Shown: piece by piece, positions 1-11,200 of the stretch
Layout: each line of letters opens with the position of its first letter
Numbering within the stretch: position 1 is the stretch's first letter
Assembly: GCA_005281725.1 (NCBI GenBank)
Contig: SSBO01000004.1
Coordinates: 62,001-126,000 of the forward strand
From: Wuchereria bancrofti
Taxonomy: Eukaryota > Nematoda > Chromadorea > Rhabditida > Onchocercidae
Length of the DNA stretch: 64,000 bases
Direction of reading: 5' to 3'
Made by a program: the position numbers and the translations under genes
Notes under the pieces: model-generated
Seen by the model: only the letters and a program-made list of their open reading frames with translations
What the model was told of the DNA's origin: nothing
Databases searched by the model: none

Positions 1-678
1 TTTCTAATCAAATCATTATGATAGTACTAAAGGAAAGAAAAATGATTGATTAGGTAATCAAGTAGTGATAAAATTGTTACAAAATAAAATATCGAAATAA
101 ATTGAGTAAAAATAACTACTTGTTATTAATTATATTTCTTTTTTTAATAAATATTAATGTATTAGTATATTTAATTAATGAAAGTGGCAATTCGGTCAAA
201 TAATTCGTTTAATTAACTAATATAATTAACATCTTTCTTTTTCTCTAGAAAATGATACTTTTATAAAAGATCAATCATATTTGCATATAATTTGGATAAT
301 GGTAAAAAACGATTTAATTAATATGCATTAATGAATTGTTGGATTATAAGATATGCAAATTATAATTAACATGCAATAATAAATTAACAAATCTGTAAGA
401 TATATTATTTATTATTTTTAAATTTTGATAACAAAAATTAGTTTAATTAATATGCACTAATAAATTACTAAATTATAAGATAAGTAAATTACAATTAACA
501 TGCATTAACAAATTAACAAATTTATAAGATACATTATTTATTGTTTTTTAAAATTTTGATAACATAAATTAATTTAATTAACATACATTAATAAATTATA
601 AAATATGCAAATTATGTTTTTTCTTTCTCCCAAAATTTTATTAAAATAAAATTGTCTCAAAAAAAAAACTTTTTTTAG
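1..678. other. Intronic or upstream AT-rich DNA with a 129-bp tandem repeat
   Basis: No coding exon can be supported here. The bestrophin exon that starts at 679 follows a good acceptor (TTTTTTAG) and opens inside a codon, so this stretch is most likely intron. Between about 300 and 617 a unit with period 129 is repeated a little over twice: 'AATTAACATGCA' recurs near 365 and 494, followed by similar 'AAATTTTGATAAC' blocks. Confidence 0.6.
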
Positions 679-3600
679 GTTATTTAACAGAAATTGAATT
701 AATGCAATTTAATGCAATTAATTCAACAAATCGCAAATATTGGATACCAATTCATTGGGCAATGGGATTGGCACGACGTGCGCGACGAGAAAAACGCATC
801 GATAGCCCGCATGCATTGCAAGATATTTTTGATGTAAAATTTATCTCTTTTTTTAAGAAAAAAGAATTATTTCCAAAGAAGGAAAGAAAAAGGAAAAGTT
901 GAAACAAAAAAGTTAAATAAATTTATTTTTGAACAGAGAAAAAAAAATTTTTTCATTTTAGAAAATAAACACTTTCCGATCACAATTAGCACAATTAATT
1001 ATTATTGATTGGGTACCAATACCATTGGTTTATTCACAAGTGATGTGTTTAACTGTTCGATTGTATTTTTTTCTTGCATTAATGGGACATCAAAATATTG
1101 CACAGTCACCCGATGCAAATTACGTCGATACAGTTTATTTTTTTTTAATTTTAATTTTTTTTTGAAATTATCAAATTACATTAATTATCTTAAATTATTT
1201 CACTAGTTTAAATAGAACTTTATTTTAAATAAATTTTGTGTGAAATTTTTTTTTATTTTAAATCAATTCAACCATATCAATAAAAATTAAAAGTTTTGTA
1301 TGTTTAAATAAAACAAAAATACACAATTTTGTTTCGCTTTTATAAATGTAATATAATTCATTTTAATATATGAATATATAAAAATAATATTTCTATTAGA
1401 AAGATCTTTAAAAATGCATTATTTTATTAATGAATTAAACAAAAATGTGTAATTTAGTATTTATTTTCAGCAATTTTAAGCTTTGGTAATTAAATATTTT
1501 AAATTATAAATCTTCACATTATGTAATACAGGAATATTTGTCAACTGAATTAAATAAAATTTTTTCTAATATCTATTATTTATTTTATTGATATCATTTT
1601 AACAATCATAGTTTGAAAATTTAATTGCAATAAATTGACAAATTTTAAACATTGGAAATAATTCTCTATTATTATTGTAAAAAGATCAATCAGTCAGTAT
1701 TAATAAGCCAATCAGTCAGTCAATCAATCAATCAATCAATTAATCAATCAATCAGTCAACCAATCAATCAGTCAATTAATCAATCAATTGTTAAGATTAA
1801 CACTCATATACCGTTCATATCAATGTGCCAATTCATATTTTATATGGGTTGGATGAAAGTTGCTGAAGTTTTGATGAATCCATTTGGTGACGATGATGAT
1901 GACCTGGAAATTAATTGGCTTATTGATCGTAATTTACAGGTATAATTCCAATTTTGTGTTTACAGGTGTATTTACATTTACAGGTATTAAAAATTTACGA
2001 GTATATTTCAAGTAATTTAAGATATGTATGCATAGGCAAATATCTACCTTGANTTAACTGTTCGATTGTATTTTTTTCTTGCATTAATGGGACATCAAAA
2101 TATTGCACAGTCACCCGATGCAAATTACGTCGATACAGTTTATTTTTTTTTAATTTTAATTTTTTTTTGAAATTATCAAATTACATTAATTATCTTAAAT
2201 TATTTCACTAGTTTAAATAGAACTTTATTTTAAATAAATTTTGTGTGAAATTTTTTTTTATTTTAAATCAATTCAACCATATCAATAAAAATTAAAAGTT
2301 TTGTATGTTTAAATAAAACAAAAATACACAATTTTGTTTCGCTTTTATAAATGTAATATAATTCATTTTAATATATGAATATATAAAAATAATATTTCTA
2401 TTAGAAAGATCTTTAAAAATGCATTATTTTATTAATGAATTAAACAAAAATGTGTAATTTAGTATTTATTTTCAGCAATTTTAAGCTTTGGTAATTAAAT
2501 ATTTTAAATTATAAATCTTCACATTATGTAATACAGGAATATTTGTCAACTGAATTAAATAAAATTTTTTCTAATATCTATTATTTATTTTATTGATATC
2601 ATTTTAACAATCATAGTTTGAAAATTTAATTGCAATAAATTGACAAATTTTAAACATTGGAAATAATTCTCTATTATTATTGTAAAAAGATCAATCAGTC
2701 AGTATTAATAAGCCAATCAGTCAGTCAATCAATCAATCAATCAATTAATCAATCAATCAGTCAACCAATCAATCAGTCAATTAATCAATCAATTGTTAAG
2801 ATTAACACTCATATACCGTTCATATCAATGTGCCAATTCATATTTTATATGGGTTGGATGAAAGTTGCTGAAGTTTTGATGAATCCATTTGGTGACGATG
2901 ATGATGACCTGGAAATTAATTGGCTTATTGATCGTAATTTACAGGTATAATTCCAATTTTGTGTTTACAGGTGTATTTACATTTACAGGTATTAAAAATT
3001 TACGAGTATATTTCAAGTAATTTAAGATATGTATGCATAGGCAAATATCTACCTTGACTTATTAAATCAAAATAATATTTTAAAATATTTTGCAAAAATT
3101 TTTTGCAGTTTTTGATTTAAAAAAATTTTCGATTTCTTTGAGTTTTTTCTTAAATTAACTTCCACATTTTTACTAAAGTTATTTTTAACCTTTGAACCTT
3201 GACCTTTGACATTCTATCATGTGTTTTAATCACCCACAGGTTGGCATGACAATAGTTGATCAAATATGGGAACCACCATTAATTAAGGATCAATTCTGGA
3301 TGATGAAAACACCAGAACCGATGTATAGCGTTGATGCGATCAACGAACGATACAATCCGCAAACCGGATCAGTCTCATGCACTAACTTGTATTTTAAACA
3401 TTTAAATTGATTTATTAAATTAATATTTAAATATTATTTGGAACTTTTTTTATTTATAACTTTACTGAACATTTTTCAGGTTTTATATAAAATTTAAAAT
3501 TTGATTAGTTTTAATTTCATATTTGCAGTTTTTTCAAGAAATGTTAAAACTGCAATATACCAAATAATGACTTTATATTATTATTTAGTAATTTTTTTAA

Positions 3601-6399
3601 TTTCTAACAATTTTTAATTACTCAATAATTTTAATTAAACTATTTTCTTTTTTGTCTTTCATTTTTCATTCCAATTAAAAATTTTTCATTTAATAAATAA
3701 TGTGATTTTAAATTTTAGTCGACGGTCAAGTACACAAATGATAATGAAAGAAATGCTACATTTAAATTCAGATAGCGATTCGCCAAGTAGTGAATGTGAT
3801 GGTGGAAAGTATGATAGTGGAAGGTAAAATAATTTACTAATTATTATAGGCAACAAATATTAATTAATGTGAAATTTCCAAATCCCAAAATATTCTCTTT
3901 AAAGTTTAATAAAGTCTTATTTAATTGTAAGCAAAACATTAAATTAATCGATTTTAATAAGTGCCGCATAGATATAGCAGCATGAATTTCATACTGTTTA
4001 ATATTTATATAAGCGATTAGAGCAGTTTAGATGTGTCGTCGATTTTCTAGAACTGTGACAAAATTTGACTGTTCTTTCTGTTTCTTTGATTGTAGACACC
4101 TCAAACTTGGGTAATTAAACCTTTATTTAACATAAAAACAAATCAACATCATAATAACGCATTATACATATCGCACGGATGCAACACAGTTATAAAACGC
4201 TAAACATTACAAGAGAGCTGAAACCCCAACCACACTATAAATGGACGATTGTAAAGCAATGATTAATTGTAATTAAGAGATGGTGTTGGATAAATGTGAA
4301 TTTGGGAATAAAGGGAATTTATTTAAGGATAGATATTTCTTTGTTACAATATCTATCACATGCATTTAATTCTCACATATCTCATACAGTATAATGTTTG
4401 TAAAGCGAGGTTAATTTATGAACAAAGAGATGATTCATTTACAGCTTCTCCTCGCTTTCCAGCGACAAGATGATTTAAACATTAATTACCAACTGAGTAA
4501 AATTGAAAATATTTTCGGATTGCTTGAAATTTTAAGGCATATGCATCTAACTTCATTTTAAAACTAACCAATTTTATTGATTATATTGCGATAAACTATT
4601 AAGTTGCAAGCAAAATTTATCTCATTGCCGAATAATAATTGAAATATGAATGATTATTTTTTATTATGCAAATTTCACATTGCTTATTATTACTTTGTCT
4701 ATTAATGCTTTATCAATTCTACCCCCTTTTTTGTTTTAAAAATTAATTTTTACATTAATTTTGCTTTTAAAAATCAATTTTTACAATAAAAAAGTATTTT
4801 AATTTACTTTTTACTATCATTTCTGTAGTGATTCAGTTTTAGAAGGAATTCCGCGTTAAGTATGACAGTAAACGATATTCGTAATGCATTCAAACGACGA
4901 TTGTCACGTCTTACATCACACGTAGAATCCGTCACTGACGCTGAATCACCAGTATTAGATGAAACAGGCATTAGAACAAGTAATTTTTAAAAAATTGAAA
5001 AATATTGTTGGAAGAAACTATTTGTTAATAACTTTGATAATAAGTGATGTAATTAATTTGATTTCGTGCAGAAAAAATGCAAAAATTAAAAATTTGCTTT
5101 GATTATTTTAAAATTAAATAGATTATAAAAGTAATACTTTATGCTATATATCAGAAGAAAAGATTATTATTTAACAAAATAATTTATAAATTTTAGAAAA
5201 TCACAATTCTTTGCATTCATCATTGCAACTACAAGTACAGCCACAACAACAACAACAACAACCACAACAACAACAACCACAACAACAACAACCACAACAA
5301 CAACAACCACAACAACAACAACAACAACAACCACAACCACAACAACAACAACCACAACAACAACAACAGCCACATGAACGCCGTGAATTAAGTATTCTTC
5401 ACGAAGAAGAAGAAAATCGAAAGCAAAATTATGGATGTGAAGCAAATGCTATCAAGCATTTCTCATTATTAAACGATAAAAAAAATAATAAATTACGAAA
5501 CAGACATTTAAAAAGGAAAGGACAAAAATTACGAAATAAAATGAACAAAACTGAAAATGAAAATATGCAAAAGGATGAAGAAGATAATTCGATAAATTCC
5601 GAAAAAATTAGCTATGATGGTGATGATGAGGTAAGTAAGTATAAATTGTTAAGTATTTTATATCATGACACTTATTTTATCTTCGTTTCTTTTTTTTTTT
5701 AATTTTGAAAATTACATAAATTTATTAATTGAAAAAGAATAAGCAGATAATAGTAAAATAATAATAACATAATAAACATATCACTTTTTTTTGAACAAAA
5801 ATATTATAATTAAAAAATTATTTTCTGAAAAATTTCAATAAATACTCAAAATATTGGCTATTTCATAAGAGCAAGTAATGACTGTTATTCTAAAAATAAC
5901 AATAATTCAATCATTTAAGTAAACTGAAGTGAATTTCATGATTTATTTTATTTTATACTTCTGCAAAATTACAAGAAATGTTTATTTTGTATAGCTTTGA
6001 ATTAAAGGAACTAAACAAAGTTAAAAGGTTGAATAAAATTGAAATATTATAGGTTCAAATATTTATAAAAAAGTGAGAAATGTTTTCTTTCCAACTGGTA
6101 GTAATAATAGTAAGTAATGATTAATAATAACAATAATAATAATAATAATAATAATAAACATTTTGATCAAATTAAATTTATTTTTGCCGTCTTTTTTCTT
6201 TTTTCTTCTTTTTTTTTAGGAAGAAAGTCAAACAGAAGAAAAATTGCCAACCTTGTCAAGTCACCTGGAGGTGATACAAGCAGCTGATAATTCGTCTGAA
6301 ACTGTCGTTGATGATTGCAGCAATCAAATATCGGTTGCTAACGACCATACTGCATTCAAAGCATCTAATAGCGGAAGTTCAAAGTTCACACGTTTCTAA
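679..6399 (+). CDS. Bestrophin family chloride channel (5' end outside the window)
   Basis: Bestrophins are pentameric plasma-membrane anion channels, usually gated by calcium. Exons with matching phases are 679-833, 962-1132, 1796-1939, 3240-3388, 3719-3823, 4843-4979, 5197-5630 and 6220-6399 (TAA). They encode 490 residues, and roughly the first 150-170 residues of a normal bestrophin lie to the left. Visible family marks are [42 protein letters not shown] followed by the acidic run DDDDD (the calcium-clasp region), then LIDRNLQV, and an RRSS phosphosite-like motif at the expected place after the last conserved block. The cytoplasmic tail is long, charged and carries a Gln/Pro tract at 5238-5374. 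The exon at 1796-1939 appears again at 2801-2944 inside a duplication that is probably artefactual. The family call is firm; which paralogue it is cannot be said. Confidence 0.9.
1049..3057. repeat. 1,004-bp direct duplication joined by a single N (likely assembly artefact)
   Basis: Bases 1049-2052 and 2054-3057 appear identical by eye at a constant offset of 1005, and the one base between them (2053) is N. The unit begins inside bestrophin exon 2 and ends in the intron after exon 3, so part of exon 2 (2054-2137) and all of exon 3 (2801-2944) occur twice. Identity in introns as well as exons, with an ambiguous base exactly at the joint, is what two overlapping contigs laid end to end would give. 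Confidence 0.9.
1690..1793 (+). repeat. ATCA/AGTC tetranucleotide-like repeat in a bestrophin intron
   Basis: A run of CAAT/CAGT tetranucleotides immediately precedes the exon at 1796. It is repeated at 2695-2798 by the larger duplication. Read as protein it gives a spurious Asn-Gln-Ser repeat. Confidence 0.85.
4020..4121 (-). ncRNA. SL1 spliced-leader RNA gene, antisense within a bestrophin intron
   Basis: On the minus strand, 4121 down to 4100 matches the 22-nt nematode SL1 leader exactly (GGTTTAATTACCC then AAGTTTGAG). The next bases are GTGTCT, giving a splice donor right after the leader, as required for trans-splicing. An Sm-binding-like site AATTTTG lies at RNA positions 57-63 (genomic 4065-4059). 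Downstream, CAGTT-C-TAGA (4055-4046) pairs with TCTAAACTG (4031-4023) to form a nine-pair stem with one bulged C, the expected 3' hairpin. The implied RNA is about 102 nt, normal for an SL RNA. The part after the leader does not resemble the C. elegans SL1 RNA body, and no 5S rRNA gene is visible alongside. A retrocopy of a trans-spliced mRNA is the alternative, but the donor, Sm-like site and hairpin argue against it. Confidence 0.75.
4122..4842. other. Rest of the bestrophin intron, 5' flank of the SL1 RNA gene
   Basis: This would contain the SL RNA promoter, read leftward, but I cannot identify a proximal sequence element. An inverted repeat AAAGCGAGG (4402-4410) / CCTCGCTTT (4450-4458) makes a perfect nine-pair stem with a 39-nt loop. 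No 5S rRNA sequence was recognised. Confidence 0.5.
5238..5374 (+). repeat. Gln/Pro-coding CAA-CCA repeat in the bestrophin C-terminal tail
   Basis: About 45 codons of CAA (Gln) interrupted by CCA/CAG form a Q-rich tract in the cytoplasmic tail, in frame with both neighbouring exons. Use of CAA and CCA is almost pure, so the tract is prone to length change by slippage. The antisense reading gives a meaningless poly-Val frame. Confidence 0.9.
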
Positions 6400-8294
6400 T
6401 ATTGTAAAATATGAAATAATATATAACATCACTAAAATTAATTTGAAATGTGCATATATCATATAAAATTGAAATTTCTGAAATGTAATGTACTTTTTTC
6501 TTCACATCATAAATAATACAAACAAATAACATAACAACTGGTAAAATTTTTTTTTACGTTTGTCTAATTTAAGGAATATTACGACAAAATTTAAAAGAAT
6601 ATTTTTAAATTTTTATCATTTCCAATATAATATTATTAGCAAATTTATTGTTAAAAAATTCAGGTAAAATTTTTGCATCCAATATTCCTTGTTCTTCCCG
6701 CCGAATTTTTAATAATTTTTCGATTTTTCAAAAAATGCGTCATATTTTTCTTATAATTGTAAATTCAAATGACGCTTCCCTCAACATTTATCCAATTCAT
6801 GTAAGATTTCACTCTTATAATCTCTTTAACAGATTTCAAATTTTGGAAATATTATTTTAATTGTTTATTATTATTGTTATTATTAATAATAATAATTATT
6901 ATTTAACATATTTCAAACTTTGAAAGTATTCTTATTGAATTGTTTTTTACAAAGACACATTTTTTCAACTTTTTTATTAATTGTTTATTATTATTGCTAT
7001 TATTATGTTATTATCATTATTTTATTATTATTGTTTTGTTAATTTATCATATTGTAATGAATAGTGATAGAGTTAAGGCCGTTAAAAATTTCATTTCATT
7101 GATATCACATTCGCGTGTCTCTCTCATGCTTTGGCTTCGCAAACGAATGTTTATAAGTGAGAGACGTACTTCTGTTTGCTGCAAACGCTTTGGTGATACA
7201 ACCGGTGGAGATCGCACCGAAGAATACGCAGTTTTTCTTTAGATCCTTACTGTCCCATACTTTTTTATAGAATTTCCGGAATGTTTTTTTGGCATATCTT
7301 TACTAGTCTATTATCGATCTTAGCATCCCAGGAAATGATGTCTCCTAGATAGGTAAATTGCTAAGCTTAGATGAACTTACGATAGGGTCTGTGGTGACAG
7401 CCAATACAGAACTTTTGTCTTCTGCAAACTGACGTGTAGTCCGGAATGTTCTGCACTCTCTACAAAGTATGAATTAGACAGTGCAGTGATGCTTCCGTCT
7501 AGGCAACGAAGATGGTATTGTCTGTAGAAAACAGTTTCCAGTTAAGGTTATTGTAAACTTTTGATATGTGTTTTCAATCGTTTGCGGTTGAACAAACTAC
7601 CGTTTGTGCGATATCGAATGTTAATACTTTTAACAGAAACTATAAAATAAATTTAAAATGAAAATAAATTATAAAGAGAGACTGAAGATGAGTTAAATCA
7701 TAAGTGGTTCATAATTACATAAAATTAATACTTAGACTGAAATTGAAATCTGAAGTGAAATTAGAACAGACTCATTCTTTATTTCACGAAACTATCAAAA
7801 CTATTATTTAATTGTTTTGCAACTGCATTCACAAAATTAAACAAAACACTGGTAATCGAAAATTTTAAACATTACTTGAAACTGATCGACAATTATATAC
7901 CATCCAAAAATCATTTTGTAATTTCCAAAAAAAAAAAAAAAAAAAGAAACAAAAACAAAGTTTGACTTTTTCTTTTTCTTTATTTAGATAACTGAATAAG
8001 TTTGAAAATCAAATTAATTCTCGCATAAAATGTGATCCACCAGAAATTATTATTCGTTAATTTGATTCGTATTAGAAACAATTTTTAAGCATTTTTTGTA
8101 AAATATTAGAATAATAATTGATTTATGATGTAACAGTAAGCTTCAATAAAATTACTAAAATAAAAAAAATTGTTTTTTTTAAAATGGATATTACTTTTTT
8201 ATACTATTTCGTCAAAATAATAATTATTTTTATTATTGAGCAAATATTCTGATTATCACTATCAATAATAACAATAACAACAATGATAGTAAAC
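6400..8294. other. Spacer between convergent bestrophin and fucosyltransferase genes
   Basis: Contains the 3' UTRs of both genes and a decayed LINE piece at 7240-7560. A TTTATT at 8229-8234 (AATAAA on the minus strand) lies about 60 bases past the fucosyltransferase stop and is a plausible poly(A) signal. The piece 7075-7235 has higher GC than its surroundings and may also come from a transposon, but I could not identify it. Confidence 0.6.
7240..7560 (-). mobile_element. Decayed non-LTR retrotransposon (LINE) reverse-transcriptase fragment
   Basis: Read on the minus strand with small frame changes, the piece gives, in order, DNTIFVA (a damaged form of the YADD active-site strand), TEASLHCLI, SGLHVSLQKTKVLY, then FTYLGDIIS, a WDAKIDNRL segment and a damaged FRKFYKKVW. 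This order is typical of the palm-to-thumb part of RTE/endonuclease-type LINE reverse transcriptases. Several stops and frameshifts show it is dead. It lies in spacer DNA between two genes. Confidence 0.75.
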
Positions 8295-11200
8295 TTAATT
8301 ATAATCAAAATGAAAATTTTTTTTTGTTAATTTTTCTTCCTGTAAAATTCCATTCACTAACGTACCAGATGATTCACATTTATTATCCCAGAAAACGGTG
8401 AAATTTTCAATAATATATTTTGGACGCGGTTTCATCCATAATAATCTTTAAATTATACAAATATATTTTTTCATATTTCGTAAATTAATTAATAATCAGT
8501 AATGGAATGAAAAGAGATAGAAAATATTAAAAAAAACAAATAATTTCCCAATGTGTTTAAAATGTTAGAAATTTTTTCATTATTTATTCTAATTGATTAT
8601 TTTTTTTTAAAATAATCAATTGGAAGAAACAATAAAAAATAGCTTTAATCTAAAATTAATTATTCTAATTAATTATTTCGATTAATGCAAATAAATAAAT
8701 GACCTGCAAAGTTGGCAAAATCCCCACGGTCGTTCCAATTGATCATGAATATTTCCATCCAAAAATAACACCTTATAATCTCTTCTCCATTCAAAATACT
8801 CCCTTATATTTTATTGTTTTATTAATTATTGAGAAATAATTTCTTAAAATAACAAACAAATACAAATTTTTCAAGTTATTAATAAAATAAAATAAATTAT
8901 ATTAAGAAAAACAATTAAATTTTATATTTAAATTTGAACATTTTTTCTTTCTTCTTTTTTCTGTTAATTATTTGATAAATTAAATTAAATAAATAAATGG
9001 AAATAAGTAAAACAAATTAAGAAATTATTTTTCAAAAAACTATTAATTGGTAATACAACATAAAATTATTATTAATTAATAATATGAATTAAAAAATAAT
9101 ACAATCAAATTAATTCTAATATTAGTTATCTATATGCAAATTTATTATGAAATAAACATTCCAAATATAATTAAATGTTAATTTTGATATAAATTACTTG
9201 TATGCTGATAGATTATGCATTAAATATTTTAAATAATTAGCAAGATCACGAATTGTTGTAAAATCATCAACAGCAATGAATGAATACGGTGGTACATATC
9301 GTTCAACGATCGATCGTTTTAATACAATTGGAATAATGTCGTGGCCGTATCCATGCTTCCATAATTTTTCTGTTATATAATTTTCACATATTGAATTTTC
9401 AAATGATAAATAAAAATAATAGCTGAAAATTAATGATTTACTTTATTTTTTTAATATTCAGAAAAATCAATCAGATTTGATTATATCAATACTTTTGCTT
9501 TTTTTTAATATTTATTTTTCTTTCTTATTAATTATTACTGTACTGACATTTTCAATAATTGTTGTATAAAATTAAAAGGTTTTTTTTTTTATATTTTTAT
9601 GGAATTCAATTTATTTTTATTATTTTTGATTTAAATGATATTGTTCAAATTTTCATACTTACAATGAGTTTGATCAAAAATAAAGCAATAAAAATGATTA
9701 TTGTATGTTAATTCAGTGTTTACATGTGGTAAAGAGTTGTTATTCACGAATTTCAAATGTAATATGCATGCGAATTTGTGATGCTAGAATTGCCGATGAA
9801 TATATAAAAGATTGCGAATTCGTTATACTTATGAAGAATGCGAATTCTTGCGAATTCATGATGTCATATGAAAGATTATGAATTGGTAATGCTTATGAAA
9901 AATAATAGCTATATGAAAGACCTGGAATTCGTAATGCTGCACAAATGCGAATTCGCGATGCTACATGAATTTCAAATTTATTATGATGCTATATGCAAGA
10001 TTGTTGAAATTCATGATGTCATATGATAAAGTTAGAATTTCAAATAATATATTTTAAAAAGTTGCAATTTATAAAGTTTATAAAAGTGCGAAATGCGAAT
10101 TTTAACACTATGAAATGCGAATTTATAATGCTATATATGAAAAAATTGCGAATTCGGTGCGAATTTACATAACCAATCACAAACACACCATTGCTGTGTG
10201 AAAAAAAAAAACTTTTTATAATGCAATATAAAAAATTGCGAATTCATGATGCGATGCGAATTCGTAATTGCTATGAAAAAATATGAATTCTTGATACTAT
10301 GAAATGTGCATTTGTAAAGCTAACATAAACAATTACTAATTTATTATGCTATATGAGAGAATGCAAATTTGTAATGCTAAATGATAATTGCAAAATTTTG
10401 TAAAAAATATAAATTCGCGATGTTTGAATGAATTGCGAATTGATGAAAAAGTGTTAATTGATGTTGCGACATAAATGTAATTTAATAAGAATGCATACAT
10501 ATTATCGAGTTGACTTTCGCATGATGCATCGTTATGTTTGCAGCGCATATTACCGCATGAGCCAAATATATCCACCGTTAAATATTTCTGAAATATATTA
10601 ATTTATATTTAATATCGATATATACGCACACATAATTTCTATTTAATCTCTTTTATTAGCAAATAAACAATTGGTGGAATTGTTGTAGGGTAATTTTCCA
10701 GTTAATCATTCATAATTAAAATATTTTTAAATGATGAATTTCAAAACGAATTTAAAATTCTGTAAATTCTTAATGTTATTTCAAATTTTTTCTGCTTTTT
10801 GAATATATTATGAAATAATTTCTTTTATTGTTTCCTATTTTTCGTATTTTCCTTCTCGTATTGCTTAATTTATGTCCCACTTTTTTATATATTATAAATT
10901 AATTTATAACCTCTTATTGTTTCGTTTTTCTCTTATTTTTCCCTTATTGTTTAATTTATATTCTCTTATTGGTTTTTTCAGTTATTGTTCAATAATAATT
11001 GCTGCAACAATAATATTTGATAATAATAACTATAATTAATAGTAATAATAATAAATGTATATAAAAGAAAAAGAAGAAGAGAACCTTTAAATATTTGACG
11101 TAACGTTCACGTTGACTTGCTGTCCTACAATTACTTACAAACCATGCAATCGGTATTGTTTTGTTTTTTATAATATCACCATGAATTATTGAGCCTATTG

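Noticed and set aside
1530..1557. Acceptor-like TACAG followed by GAATATTTGTCAACTG, considered as an extra bestrophin exon
   Set aside because: No donor follows in phase, and the exons on either side join directly with the residue spacing normal for bestrophins.
4122..4480. Search for a 5S rRNA gene next to the SL1 RNA gene
   Set aside because: No 5S internal control region or recognisable 5S sequence is present on either strand.
5167..5445. Minus-strand open frame with about 60 valines
   Set aside because: It is the reverse reading of the CAA/CCA repeat in the bestrophin exon.
6940..7242. 100-codon plus-strand open frame downstream of bestrophin
   Set aside because: The start is low complexity and the rest borders LINE-derived DNA, with no splice partners or known domain.
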